Source: Oscillospiraceae bacterium
Lineage (GTDB): Bacteria; Bacillota_A; Clostridia; Oscillospirales; Ruminococcaceae
Length of the DNA: 64,000 bases
NCBI GenBank assembly: GCA_004558145.1
Contig: SFDQ01000009.1
Location: 1 to 64,000, forward strand
Reading direction: 5' to 3'
Every line of letters starts with the position of its first letter. Within the stretch, counting starts at the first letter, position 1. The notes below the pieces were generated by a model. The model was not told the origin of the DNA. It ran no database searches and worked only from the letters and a program-made list of their open reading frames with translations. Positions 51,898-60,171 of the stretch are shown piece after piece. The translations under genes were made by a program, and so were the position numbers.

Positions 51898-52710
51898 ATG
51901 AAAAGGGTCGTATCGTTGTTTGCAGCCGCCGCGCTGGCTGCCTCTCTGCTGGCGGGCTGCGGCCAGACCGGCGAGTCCGATTGGGAGTATGTGCAGGAAA
52001 AGGGCACCCTGAAAATCGGCATCACACTGTTTGAGCCGATGAACTACTACGACCCGGAGGACCCGGACACCCTCATCGGTTTTGACACTGAACTGGCCGA
52101 GGCGGTGTGCGAAAAGCTGGGCGTCACGCCGGAATTCGTGGAGATCGACTGGGACCAGAAGGTGTTTGAGCTGCAGAGCAAGAACATCGACTGCATCTGG
52201 AACGGCATGACCATCAAGGATGATCTGAAGGAGAACATGGACTTCTCCATCCCCTACAGCGGCAACATGCAGGTCTGCGTCATCAACAGCGCCAACGCCG
52301 ATGTTTACACCGACCTTGCCAGCATGGCGAACGCGAAGATCGTGGTGGAGGCCGGCAGCGCGGGCGAATCCAGCGTGGAAGCTGAAGAGGCTTTGCAGAA
52401 CGCCCAGCTGACCACCCTGCAGGCCCAGCGCGACACCCTGCTGGAGCTGAAATCCGGCACCGCTGACGTGGCGGTCATCGACGCGGTGATGGCCTACGCC
52501 TCGGTGGGCGAGGGCACCGACTACGACGACTTGATGGTGGTGGAGGGTATCGAGCTCTCCAAAGAGGAATACGGCATCGGTCTGCGCAAGGGCAGCGACA
52601 TGACCGAAAAGATCAACGAAGCGCTGCAGGAACTTGCCGATGACGGCACCGTTGCCGCCCTGGCCGAGAAGTATCCCTCCGTGCTGGTGACGCTGGAGCC
52701 CGCCGCCTGA
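51898..52710 (+). CDS. Amino acid ABC transporter substrate-binding lipoprotein (SBP_bac_3)
   Basis: The start is the ATG at 51898 (GGAGGG upstream), giving 270 residues. Signal MKRVVSLFAAAALAASLLAGC (lipobox LAGC). The domain opens with GTLKIGITLFEPMNYYDPED (about residues 34-53) and GFDTELAEAVCEKLGV (about residues 61-76), the SBP_bac_3 family signature for polar amino acids, and ends with the usual helix NEALQELADDGTVAALAEKY. Glutamine, cystine or similar ligands are possible. The permease and ATPase genes follow. Confidence 0.9.
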   Translation: MKRVVSLFAAAALAASLLAGCGQTGESDWEYVQEKGTLKIGITLFEPMNYYDPEDPDTLIGFDTELAEAVCEKLGVTPEFVEIDWDQKVFELQSKNIDCIWNGMTIKDDLKENMDFSIPYSGNMQVCVINSANADVYTDLASMANAKIVVEAGSAGESSVEAEEALQNAQLTTLQAQRDTLLELKSGTADVAVIDAVMAYASVGEGTDYDDLMVVEGIELSKEEYGIGLRKGSDMTEKINEALQELADDGTVAALAEKYPSVLVTLEPAA

Positions 52711-52833
52711 CCCCTCCTGTTTTCAACGAACCATTTGAACCAAAAGACCCGCGCCGTCCGTGGACACAAGCCCCGGGCGGCGCCGGTTTGAGTAAAGGAC
52801 GCCCCTCACCGGGCCAAAAGGAGTTTTACGCCC
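52711..52833 (+). other. Spacer between binding protein and permease genes with a GC hairpin
   Basis: GCGCCGtCCG (about 52752) can pair with CGGgCGGCGC (about 52775) around a 13-base loop. No T tract follows. It may protect the upstream lipoprotein mRNA; this is speculative. Confidence 0.4.
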
Positions 52834-53481
52834 ATGTCGTTTTGGGAAGTTACCCTGGAACTGCTGAAAGGATTTCAGACCACCGTCGTCATTTTTGCCG
52901 GCACACTGGCGGCGGCGCTGCCGCTGGGGCTGGTGGTGTGCTTCGGTTCCATGTGCCGCTTTGCGCCGCTGCGCTGGCTCACCCGCACCTTCATCTGGAT
53001 TATCCGCGGCACTCCCCTGATGCTGCAGATCATCGTGGTGTACTATCTGCCGGGCCTTGCCTTCGGCATCCCGGTGCAGCACCGAATGGGAGCGGTGCTG
53101 GCGGCCTTCATCATCAACTATGCCGCCTACTTCTCCGAGATCTACCGGGGCGGCATTGAGGGCATCCCCCAGGGCCAGTGGGAGGCAGGTCAGGTGCTGG
53201 GCATGACCCGGGGGCAGATCTTCCGCAAGGTGGTGCTGCTGCAGGTGGTCAAGCGCATCCTTGCCCCCATGAGCAACGAGATCATCACCCTGGTGAAGGA
53301 CACCAGCCTTGCCCGGGTCATCGGCATCGGCGAGGTCATCCGCGCCGCGCAGGACATCACCGCCCAGCGGGCGCTGCTGTGGCCGCTGTTCTACACCGGC
53401 GTATTCTATCTCGTCTTCAACGGCGGCCTGACGCTGCTGTTCGGGTGGGCCGAGAAAAAGCTGAACTACTACAAGGGGTAA
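52834..53481 (+). CDS. Amino acid ABC transporter permease (HisM/GlnP family)
   Basis: A 215-residue permease with five helices. The N-terminal LLKGFQTTVVIFAGTLAAALPLG and the segment IWIIRGTPLMLQIIVVYY (about residues 49-66) are typical, and the coupling loop EIYRGGIEGIPQGQWEAGQVLGMTRGQIFRKVVLLQ (about residues 104-139) contains the EAA-like glycine. It forms a dimer channel for the binding protein encoded before it. AAAAGGAG precedes the ATG. Confidence 0.93.
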   Translation: MSFWEVTLELLKGFQTTVVIFAGTLAAALPLGLVVCFGSMCRFAPLRWLTRTFIWIIRGTPLMLQIIVVYYLPGLAFGIPVQHRMGAVLAAFIINYAAYFSEIYRGGIEGIPQGQWEAGQVLGMTRGQIFRKVVLLQVVKRILAPMSNEIITLVKDTSLARVIGIGEVIRAAQDITAQRALLWPLFYTGVFYLVFNGGLTLLFGWAEKKLNYYKG

Positions 53482-53487
53482 CGGGAT

Positions 53488-54261
53488 ATGGCGATTTTGG
53501 AAGTGAAGGGCCTGCGCAAGGCCTTTGGCAGCACCCAAGTGCTGCGGGGAGTGGACCTCACCCTGGAACAGGGGCAGGTGCTCTCCATCATCGGTTCCTC
53601 CGGCAGCGGCAAGACCACCCTTCTGCGCTGCCTGAATTTTCTGGAAACGCCCGACGAGGGTGAGTTGTACGTGAAGGGCGAAGAGCTTTGGGGCCCCGCC
53701 TGCACCCAGCCTGTGCGGCAGAAGCGGCTGCACTTCGGGCTTGTGTTCCAGAACTTCAACCTCTTCCCCCAGTACACCGCGCTGCAAAACGTGACTCTGG
53801 CCATGGACCTGCTGGCACGGGAAAAGCTGGGCAAAGCAGGGGCAAAGCAGGCGGAGGAGGAAAACCGCGAAAAGGCCCAGGCCCTGCTGGCCCGGGTGGG
53901 CCTTGCCGACAAAATGGGGCTTTACCCCTTTCAGCTCTCCGGCGGGCAGCAGCAGCGGGTGGCCATTGCCCGTGCGCTGGCGCTGCAGCCGGACATCCTG
54001 TGCTTTGACGAACCCACCAGCGCCCTGGACCCGGAACTCACCGGCGAAGTGCTGCGGGTCATCAAGGGGCTGAAAAGCAAAGACACCACCATGATCGTAG
54101 TGACCCATGAGATGGAGTTTGCCCGCAATGTTTCCGACCGGGTCATTTTCATGGCGGACGGCGTAGTGGAAGAGGAGGGCGCCCCGGAGGATGTGTTCGG
54201 CGCACCGAAGAGCGAAAAAGCCCGGGCCTTTTTGGCCAGCAGCCTGCACCCGGTCTTCTGA
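53488..54261 (+). CDS. Amino acid ABC transporter ATP-binding protein (GlnQ family)
   Basis: A 257-residue ATPase: Walker A GSSGSGKTT (about residue 35), the Q-loop VFQNFNLFPQYTALQNV, signature LSGGQQQRVAIARALA (about residue 150), Walker B ILCFDEPTSALDP, H-loop VVTHEMEFA. The insert after the Q-loop (about residues 111-130, LLAREKLGKAGAKQAEEENR) is a little longer than in GlnQ. It follows the permease by six bases. With the binding protein it forms a complete polar amino acid importer. Confidence 0.94.
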   Translation: MAILEVKGLRKAFGSTQVLRGVDLTLEQGQVLSIIGSSGSGKTTLLRCLNFLETPDEGELYVKGEELWGPACTQPVRQKRLHFGLVFQNFNLFPQYTALQNVTLAMDLLAREKLGKAGAKQAEEENREKAQALLARVGLADKMGLYPFQLSGGQQQRVAIARALALQPDILCFDEPTSALDPELTGEVLRVIKGLKSKDTTMIVVTHEMEFARNVSDRVIFMADGVVEEEGAPEDVFGAPKSEKARAFLASSLHPVF

Positions 54262-54291
54262 CGGCTGCCCCCTCTTCGACGGACTTTCCCC

Positions 54292-54320
54292 TTGTGCGCC
54301 GGGCGGGAATGTGGTATTGT
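54292..54320 (+). promoter_or_regulatory. ddh promoter
   Basis: -35 TTGTGC, 17 bases, -10 TATTGT; the leader from about 54327 to 54432 has two stem-loops. Confidence 0.6.
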
Positions 54321-54374
54321 TTTAACGGTGTTTCATCCCGAAAGGCGGCGGTGTTCCCGCCGTCTTCTTTTGTC

Positions 54375-54403
54375 AAAAGCGCCTGTTTCAGGCGTTTTCC
54401 TTT
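54375..54403 (+). terminator. Terminator-like hairpin in the ddh leader
   Basis: AAAGCGCCTG/CAGGCGTTTT (one G-T pair) with a three-base loop, then CCTTTC. It may end the upstream transporter operon or act as an attenuator before ddh. Confidence 0.55.
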
Positions 54404-54432
54404 CAACATTTCAAAGAATCGGAGGAATGGAT

Positions 54433-55416
54433 ATGATCCGAATCGGTATTATGGGCTATGGAAACCTGGGCCGGGGCGTGGAATACGCCGTCGCCCAGAA
54501 CCCGGATATGCAGCTGGCTGCCGTGTTCACCCGGCGGGACCCCGCCTCCATCCAGACGGTGACCCCGGACGTGCCTGTGCTGGCCGCCGACAAAGCTGCC
54601 GAAATGCAGGACAAGATCGACGTGATGATCCTGTGCGGCGGCAGCGCCACCGACCTGCCCAAGCAGACCCCCGCGCTGGCCCGCCTGTTCAACGTGGTGG
54701 ACAGCTTCGACACCCACGCCCGCATCCCCGAGCACTTTGCCGCGGTGGACGCCGCCGCCAAAGAGGGCGGCACCTTGGCGCTCATCTCCGCCGGCTGGGA
54801 CCCGGGCCTCTTCTCCCTGAACCGGGTGTACGCCAGCGCAGTGCTGCCTCAGGGCGAAACCTACACCTTCTGGGGCAAGGGCGTGAGCCAGGGCCATTCC
54901 GACGCCATCCGCCGCGTCGAGGGCGTGCAGGACGCCCGTCAGTACACCGTGCCTGTGGAGAGCGCTCTCGAGGCGGTGCGCAGCGGCGCGCAGCCTGTTC
55001 TGACCACCCGCCAGAAGCACACCCGCGAGTGCTTTGTGGTTGCAAAGCCCGGCGCCGACACCGCCCGCATCGAGAAAGAGATCAAGGAGATGCCCAACTA
55101 CTTCGCCGACTACGACACCACCGTCCACTTCATCAGCGAAGAGGAGCTTCTGCGCGACCACGCGGGCCTGCCCCACGGCGGCATGGTCATCCGCACCGGC
55201 AAGACCGGCAAGGACTGCGGCAACACCCACGTGATCGAATACAAGCTGACCCTGGATTCGAACCCCGAGTTCACTTCCAGCATCCTGGTGGCCTATGCCC
55301 GCGCCGTCTGGCGGATGCACGAAGCGGGCCAGCAGGGCTGCAAGACCGTTCTGGACGTGCCCCCTGCCCTGCTCAGCCCCCTGAGCGGCGAGGAACTGCG
55401 CGCCACCATGCTGTAA
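54433..55416 (+). CDS. ddh: meso-Diaminopimelate dehydrogenase
   Basis: The start is the ATG at 54433 (GGAGG seven bases upstream), giving 327 residues, the usual length. It forms meso-2,6-diaminopimelate from tetrahydrodipicolinate, ammonia and NADPH in one step, feeding lysine and peptidoglycan synthesis. NADP binding is GIMGYGNLGRGVE (residues 5-17); the substrate side has SAGWDPGLFSLNR (about residues 119-131), GKGVSQGHSDAIRRVEGV (about residues 149-166) and NTHVIEYKLTLDSNPEFTSS. The upstream spacer suggests separate regulation. Confidence 0.95.
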   Translation: MIRIGIMGYGNLGRGVEYAVAQNPDMQLAAVFTRRDPASIQTVTPDVPVLAADKAAEMQDKIDVMILCGGSATDLPKQTPALARLFNVVDSFDTHARIPEHFAAVDAAAKEGGTLALISAGWDPGLFSLNRVYASAVLPQGETYTFWGKGVSQGHSDAIRRVEGVQDARQYTVPVESALEAVRSGAQPVLTTRQKHTRECFVVAKPGADTARIEKEIKEMPNYFADYDTTVHFISEEELLRDHAGLPHGGMVIRTGKTGKDCGNTHVIEYKLTLDSNPEFTSSILVAYARAVWRMHEAGQQGCKTVLDVPPALLSPLSGEELRATML

Positions 55417-55456
55417 AGCCGTTTCGCCTTTCATCTTCAAAAAAAGGAGAGCTTCC

Positions 55457-55828
55457 ATGAAATTCAGCATGATCCACGAGAACTACAACGTGAGCGACCT
55501 TGCCCGCTCCCTGGAGTTTTACCGGCAGGCGCTGGGCCTGGAGGAAGTGCGCCGCAAAGAGGCCGCCGACGGTTCCTTCATCATCGTGTATGTGGCCGTG
55601 CCCGGCGAGCCCTTTGAGCTGGAGCTCACCTGGCTGCGGGACCATCCCCAGAAGTACGACCTGGGCGAATGCGAGTTCCATCTGGCTTTCCGGGTGGACG
55701 ATTTTGACGCCGCCCACGAAAAGCACAAGGAGATGGGCTGCATCTGCTACGAAAACCCGGCGATGGGCATCTACTTCATTCAGGACCCGGACGGGTACTG
55801 GCTGGAGATCGTTCCCACCCGAAAATAA
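55457..55828 (+). CDS. VOC family protein, glyoxalase I-like
   Basis: A 123-residue single VOC domain. The start KFSMIHENYNVSDLARSLEFYRQALGL gives the first metal ligand (H7). Others fit the pattern FELELTW (E about residue 55), CEFHLAFRVDD (H about residue 74) and DGYWLEIVP (E near residue 118), matching the H/E/H/E set of glyoxalase I. Methylglyoxal detoxification is the likely role, but some family members have other substrates. AAAGGAGAG precedes the ATG. Confidence 0.85.
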   Translation: MKFSMIHENYNVSDLARSLEFYRQALGLEEVRRKEAADGSFIIVYVAVPGEPFELELTWLRDHPQKYDLGECEFHLAFRVDDFDAAHEKHKEMGCICYENPAMGIYFIQDPDGYWLEIVPTRK

Positions 55829-55834
55829 AGTTCT

Positions 55835-55865
55835 GCCCGGCCGCACAAGCGGCCGGGCTTTTTTG
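55835..55865 (+). terminator. Terminator after the glyoxalase gene
   Basis: Stem GCCCGGCCGC/GCGGCCGGGC with a four-base loop, then six T. Confidence 0.92.
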
Positions 55866-55873
55866 TTTATCTG

Positions 55874-55957
55874 TCAGTCCTGGCCGCTCACGTGAAAGCA
55901 GCACAACGCCACAAAAACCACCACAAAAAGCAGCACCACCATGCACCGCGCCATCAT
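55874..55957 (-). CDS. Possible 27-residue hydrophobic membrane protein
   Basis: A short frame starting MMARCMVV with the purine-rich GGGGGAGAGGAAAG directly before its ATG. Residues 6-22 are almost purely Val, Leu, Phe, Ala and Cys (VVLLFVVVFVALCC), enough for one membrane helix, followed by FHVSGQD and a stop. It lies alone between convergent or divergent neighbours. The strong RBS and helix support a real gene; there is no convincing promoter, and no homologue is known to me. Confidence 0.45.
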   Translation of the reverse strand: MMARCMVVLLFVVVFVALCCFHVSGQD

Positions 55958-56080
55958 CTTTCCTCTCCCCCTTTGCCGTTCCTGCCCTGATTCTACCCTC
56001 TTTTTTGGAAAAAACGGCTCACAGTGTGGCGGCTGTTTTTCTTTTTGCATACCATGGACTAACGAAAGGGGTGGTTTCTT

Positions 56081-57148
56081 GTGAACAATCAAACCGCGAA
56101 CGTGGATTTTTATCTGGGCGCGCTGGGGCCGCACGGCTTCTGCGGCTATTTTGACCGTTTGTGCCAGGAGCCGGACCGGCAGATGTACCTCATCAAAAGC
56201 GGGCCCGGCTGCGGCAAGAGCACCATGATGCGCAAAATTGCCGAGGCCTCACCGCTGCCGGTGCAGTGCATCCACTGTTCCTCCGACCCGGACAGCCTGG
56301 ACGGCGTCATCCTGGAAAAGCCCAGGGCCGCCGTGGTGGACGCAACGCCGCCGCACGCGCTGGAACCCGCCTGTCCCGGCGCGCAGGAACGGGTGGTGAG
56401 CCTGTATCACACTATGAACGTGGCGGCCCTGACCGAGAACCGCGGCCAGATCCTGCGTCTTTCGATGCGCTGCAAGGCGCTGCAGGAGCGGGCGGGCAGC
56501 TACATCGCCGGGGCCGCGAAGCTTCTGGCGGACAGCCGCGCCACCGCCGCCTGGTCCACCGACACCGCCAAGGCGGAGGCCTTTGCATCCAGGCTGGCGC
56601 TGCGCTATCTGCCCCGGGGCGAGAGCGAGGGCGAAGAACAGGTGCGCTTGCTCAGCGCCGTGACGCCCAAGGGCATCCTCACCTTCTACAACACCATCCC
56701 CGCCCTGGCGGACACCCTGGTGGTGTTCCACGACGAATACGGCCTGTGCAGCCGCCTCATCCTGGACGAACTGCGCAAGCAGGCCCTGCGCCGCGGATGC
56801 AGCATCATCAGCTGCCCCTGCCCGCTGGGCGGCGGCGAGATCGAACACCTGTTCATCCCGGCGCTGCGGCTGGCATTCCTCACCTCCAACAGCTGGCACC
56901 CGATGGAGTTCGAGGGCCAGAAGAACATCCACTGCCGCCGCTTTGAGGATAAATCCAAGCTGCGCTGCCGCAAAAAGCGCCTGCGCTTCAACCGGCGCGC
57001 CGCCGCCGAGCTGCTGGGGCAGGCCAGCGCCATGCAACGTGAGGCCAAGACCAGCCACGACGCCATGGAAAAGCTTTACGGCGCGGCCATCGACTTTGCG
57101 GCGGTGGACCGGGCGGCGGAGGAGCTTCAGGCCCAGCTGGGGCTGTGA
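56081..57148 (+). CDS. P-loop ATPase of the PRK06851 type
   Basis: A 355-residue cytoplasmic protein starting with GTG (AAAGGGGTGG upstream). The P-loop is LIKSGPGCGKSTMMRKIAE (about residues 38-56), followed by IHCSSDPDSLDGVILEKPRAAVVDAT (about residues 68-93), the set I recognise from the PRK06851 ATPases of Bacilli and Clostridia. A later half (about residues 190-290) resembles a second P-loop domain without a clear Walker A. The reaction is not known. A nuclease-helicase gene follows after 100 bases. Confidence 0.78.
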   Translation: MNNQTANVDFYLGALGPHGFCGYFDRLCQEPDRQMYLIKSGPGCGKSTMMRKIAEASPLPVQCIHCSSDPDSLDGVILEKPRAAVVDATPPHALEPACPGAQERVVSLYHTMNVAALTENRGQILRLSMRCKALQERAGSYIAGAAKLLADSRATAAWSTDTAKAEAFASRLALRYLPRGESEGEEQVRLLSAVTPKGILTFYNTIPALADTLVVFHDEYGLCSRLILDELRKQALRRGCSIISCPCPLGGGEIEHLFIPALRLAFLTSNSWHPMEFEGQKNIHCRRFEDKSKLRCRKKRLRFNRRAAAELLGQASAMQREAKTSHDAMEKLYGAAIDFAAVDRAAEELQAQLGL

Positions 57149-57197
57149 AGCGCCCATCTTTGCGTGCAGACGCGGGTGGTTTGTGATACAATGGTTC

Positions 57198-57229
57198 CCG
57201 GAGGCAAACTCGGCCTCCGGGGACTTTTG
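57198..57229 (+). terminator. Probable terminator after the ATPase gene
   Basis: Stem CCGGAGGC/GCCTCCGG with a seven-base loop, then ggacTTTT. It lies 20 bases before the helicase start. Confidence 0.65.
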
Positions 57230-57248
57230 TTGAAAGGAGGCGGCGCGC

Positions 57249-59588
57249 GTGGCTCAGGTGCATCTTTCGGTGCGGCAGCTAGTGGAGTTTCTTTTGCAGA
57301 CCGGCAGCATCGACAGCCGTTTTTCCGGCTTTGACCGGGCGGCGGAAGGCGCGCGCATCCACCGCCGCCTCCAGCGGGCCGAGGGCAAAGGCTACGACGC
57401 GGAGGTCTATCTGAAGCAGGAATACACCACCGAAGGTGTGGACTACCTCATCGACGGGCGGGCCGACGGCATCTTCACCGAGGACGGGCTGGTCACCGTG
57501 GACGAGATAAAAACCGTGACCGTGCCGCTGGAAGAGATCACCGAGGACATGCAGCCGGTGCACTGGGCCCAAGGGCAGGTGTATGCCGCCATCTGGGCAC
57601 GGCAGCAGGGTCTTGAAGAAATTTGCGTGCGCCTGACCTATTTTCAGGTGGACGAAGAGCAGATCGTGCGCTTTTCCCGGCGCTTCACCGCCAAAGAACT
57701 GGATGACTTTGTGCAGGACCTGCTGGCCCGGTACGCTCCCTGGGCCAAGCGGGCCCAAAGCTGGCAGGACCAGCGCACTGAAAGCCTGCAGGCTCTCCGC
57801 TTTCCCTTTGCGGAATACCGCGGCGGCCAGCGGGCCATGGCGGCGGGGGTCTACCGCACCCTGCGGGACGGCCAGCGGCTGCTCTGCCAGGCGCCCACCG
57901 GCATCGGCAAGACCATGAGCACCCTGTTCCCCGCTCTCAAAGCAATGGGCGAAGGGTGCGACGGGCGCATTTTTTATCTCACCGCCCGCACCACCGCCCG
58001 CACCGCCGCCGAGGGCGCGCTGGCTCGCCTGCGTCAAAGCCAGCCGGACCTGCGCCTCAAGAGCATCACCCTCACCGCAAAGGACAAGGTGTGCCTTCTG
58101 GAAAAGCGGGAGTGCACGCCGGAGGCCTGCCCCTACGCCCGGGGCTATTATGACCGGCTGCGGGACGCGCTGTGGCAGGCGCTGGACGAGGACGACTTCA
58201 CCCGCGCCAAGCTGGAGGAACTGGCGAAGCGTTTCACCCTCTGCCCCTTCGAGTTCGGGCTGGACGTATCCCTCTGGTGCGACGTCATCGTGGGCGACTA
58301 CAACTATCTATTTGACCCGGTGGTGAACCTGAAGCGCTTTTTCGAGGCGGGCGGCGACCACCTGTTTCTGGTGGACGAGGCCCACAACCTGCCCGACCGC
58401 GCCCGGGACATGCACTCGGCGGGCCTTTGCAAAAGCGAGGTGTTCCGCTGCTCCAAACTGCTGGGCAAAGGCCGGGGCAAACTCAAGACCGCGCTGAACC
58501 GGCTGAATCGCGCGTTCATCGATCTGCGCCATCAATGCGAGGCGGAGCCGGGCCACACCTTCTTTTCCGCCCCCGCCCTCACCGAGTTTGACCGCTGTGT
58601 GAGCCGGGTCACCGGCCCGATGGAAGAGTGGCTGGAGGAGCACCGGGAAGGCGAAGCCCACGACACGATGCTGGACCTTTATTTTGAGCTGCGGCAGTAT
58701 CTGCGGGTGGCGGAGTGGTACGACGACCACTTTGTCACCCAGGTGAGCGCCGGCGGCAGTGAGGTGCGGGTGTGGCAGCTGTGCCTTGATCCCAGCGCCT
58801 TCGTGGACGCCAGCCTTGCCAAAGGGCGTGGAGCGGTGCTGTTCAGCGCCACACTCTCCCCCGCCGCTTACTTCAAGGACATCCTGGGCTGTGCCGAAGC
58901 GAAGACCGCGGCCCTGCCCAGCCCCTTCGACCCGGCGCGGCTGGGGCTTTTCTGCGCCGCCGACGTGAGCACCCGCTACAAAGACCGGCAAGCGAGCCTG
59001 GAGGCCATCGCCCGCTACCTGCACGCCATGGCGGCCGGGCGCAAAGGGAACTACATCGCCTTCTTTCCCAGTTACAGCTATCTTGCCCAGGTACACGAGG
59101 TTTTTTGCCGCCTGTTCCCGGAGGCGGAGACGCTTGTGCAGGAGGCGGGCATGGACGAGACTGCCCGGGAGGCTTTTCTTGCCCGGTTCGTCCCCGGCGA
59201 AGCGCTGCTTGGGTTCGGCGTGCTGGGCGGCGTGTTCGGCGAAGGGGTGGACCTGGTGGGCCAGCGGCTCATCGGCGCGGCCATCGTGGGTGTTGGCCTG
59301 CCCCAGGTGGGCCCCCGGCAGGAGATGCTGCGCCGCTATTTTGACGAGACCCGGGGCGACGGCTTCGACTATGCCTATCGCTTCCCCGGCTTCAACAAGG
59401 TCTTGCAGGCCGCGGGCCGGGTCATCCGCACGGCCGAGGACAAGGGCGTGGTGCTGCTCATCGACGATCGGTTCGCCGCTGCGGGCTACCGGCAGCTTTT
59501 CCCCGAGCACTGGCAGCACTGCCGCTACCTGTACGCCCCGGAGGAGCTCAAAGCGCAGCTTACCGCCTTCTGGGCCGCAGAGGAATAA
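57249..59588 (+). CDS. PD-(D/E)XK nuclease-like domain fused to an XPD/DinG-type iron-sulfur helicase
   Basis: A 779-residue protein starting with GTG (AAAGGAGG upstream). The N-terminal part (about residues 1-180) carries a RecB-like nuclease core: IDGRADGIF and VDEIKTV, the D and ExK of PD-(D/E)XK, then Q-x-x-Y-like AQGQVYAA. The helicase has Walker A QAPTGIGKT (about residue 215), four cysteines for an Fe-S cluster (CLLEKRECTPEACPYA about residues 282-297 and C at about 331), DEAH (about residue 374), ATLSP, and QAAGRVIRT (motif VI, about residue 723). Such proteins unwind damaged DNA or RNA-DNA forks. Confidence 0.88.
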   Translation: MAQVHLSVRQLVEFLLQTGSIDSRFSGFDRAAEGARIHRRLQRAEGKGYDAEVYLKQEYTTEGVDYLIDGRADGIFTEDGLVTVDEIKTVTVPLEEITEDMQPVHWAQGQVYAAIWARQQGLEEICVRLTYFQVDEEQIVRFSRRFTAKELDDFVQDLLARYAPWAKRAQSWQDQRTESLQALRFPFAEYRGGQRAMAAGVYRTLRDGQRLLCQAPTGIGKTMSTLFPALKAMGEGCDGRIFYLTARTTARTAAEGALARLRQSQPDLRLKSITLTAKDKVCLLEKRECTPEACPYARGYYDRLRDALWQALDEDDFTRAKLEELAKRFTLCPFEFGLDVSLWCDVIVGDYNYLFDPVVNLKRFFEAGGDHLFLVDEAHNLPDRARDMHSAGLCKSEVFRCSKLLGKGRGKLKTALNRLNRAFIDLRHQCEAEPGHTFFSAPALTEFDRCVSRVTGPMEEWLEEHREGEAHDTMLDLYFELRQYLRVAEWYDDHFVTQVSAGGSEVRVWQLCLDPSAFVDASLAKGRGAVLFSATLSPAAYFKDILGCAEAKTAALPSPFDPARLGLFCAADVSTRYKDRQASLEAIARYLHAMAAGRKGNYIAFFPSYSYLAQVHEVFCRLFPEAETLVQEAGMDETAREAFLARFVPGEALLGFGVLGGVFGEGVDLVGQRLIGAAIVGVGLPQVGPRQEMLRRYFDETRGDGFDYAYRFPGFNKVLQAAGRVIRTAEDKGVVLLIDDRFAAAGYRQLFPEHWQHCRYLYAPEELKAQLTAFWAAEE

Positions 59589-59594
59589 AACGAA

Positions 59595-59639
59595 AAACAG
59601 GCGCGAACGCCCGGAAAAGGGCCTTCGCGCCTGTTTTCT
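59595..59639. terminator. Bidirectional terminator between the helicase gene and the lipoprotein gene
   Basis: Stem AAAACAGGCGCGAA/TTCGCGCCTGTTTT with an inner CCC/GGG; T tracts on both strands. Confidence 0.87.
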
Positions 59640-59644
59640 TATGC

Positions 59645-60145
59645 TTATTTATCCACCGATTTGAAGGTCACGTTATTGCCTTCGATGGTGATGCTCATGG
59701 TGTGGCTGCGGACCTTGCCGTCCTCCCCTTTCACCTTGAAGGACACCGCGCCGTCGCCGAGATACTCAAACTCCGGCTCATCCGTCAGCTGCGCGTCGGT
59801 GCCGCCCATGCGGCAGAAACCGTCCGCGCCCAGGAACGCGACGCCGGCAGTGCGGGCGTCTCCGTTTCGGAAAAGCACAGCGCCCACAAGGCCGCTGGCC
59901 TGATCGGAAAAGGTCACGCAGTCCACCATTTCCCAGGTCTCTTCCCTGCCTGCTTCGTACAGTTCCACCACCTCTTCCTCGGTCCAGGTGCGGGCGGTTT
60001 CGCTCTGGCTTGCGCTTTCGCTCTGCTCACTGGCAGGCGGGACAGCTGTTGGGGCAGCTACCGAAGCGGATGTTGTTTCACCGCCGCAGCCGGCCAGCGC
60101 CAGCGCGAGCAGTGCGGACAAAAAGAGGGCGAATATCCGTTTCAT
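59645..60145 (-). CDS. Lipoprotein of unknown function
   Basis: The start is the ATG at 60145, eight bases after GGAGG, giving 166 residues. Signal MKRIFALFLSALLALALAGC (lipobox ALAGC), then a Ser/Pro/Glu linker (about residues 22-55). The mature part is a small alpha/beta domain ending FEYLGDGAVSFKVKGEDGKVRSHTMSITIEG. I do not recognise a family. It lies 26 bases after the U32 gene, probably in the same transcript. Confidence 0.72.
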   Translation of the reverse strand: MKRIFALFLSALLALALAGCGGETTSASVAAPTAVPPASEQSESASQSETARTWTEEEVVELYEAGREETWEMVDCVTFSDQASGLVGAVLFRNGDARTAGVAFLGADGFCRMGGTDAQLTDEPEFEYLGDGAVSFKVKGEDGKVRSHTMSITIEGNNVTFKSVDK

Positions 60146-60171
60146 CGTGCGGTCCTCCATAGCGGTGGGGT

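Noticed and set aside
54321..54432. Lysine riboswitch before ddh
   Set aside because: The leader is about 105 bases and shows only two simple hairpins, not the five-helix lysine fold.
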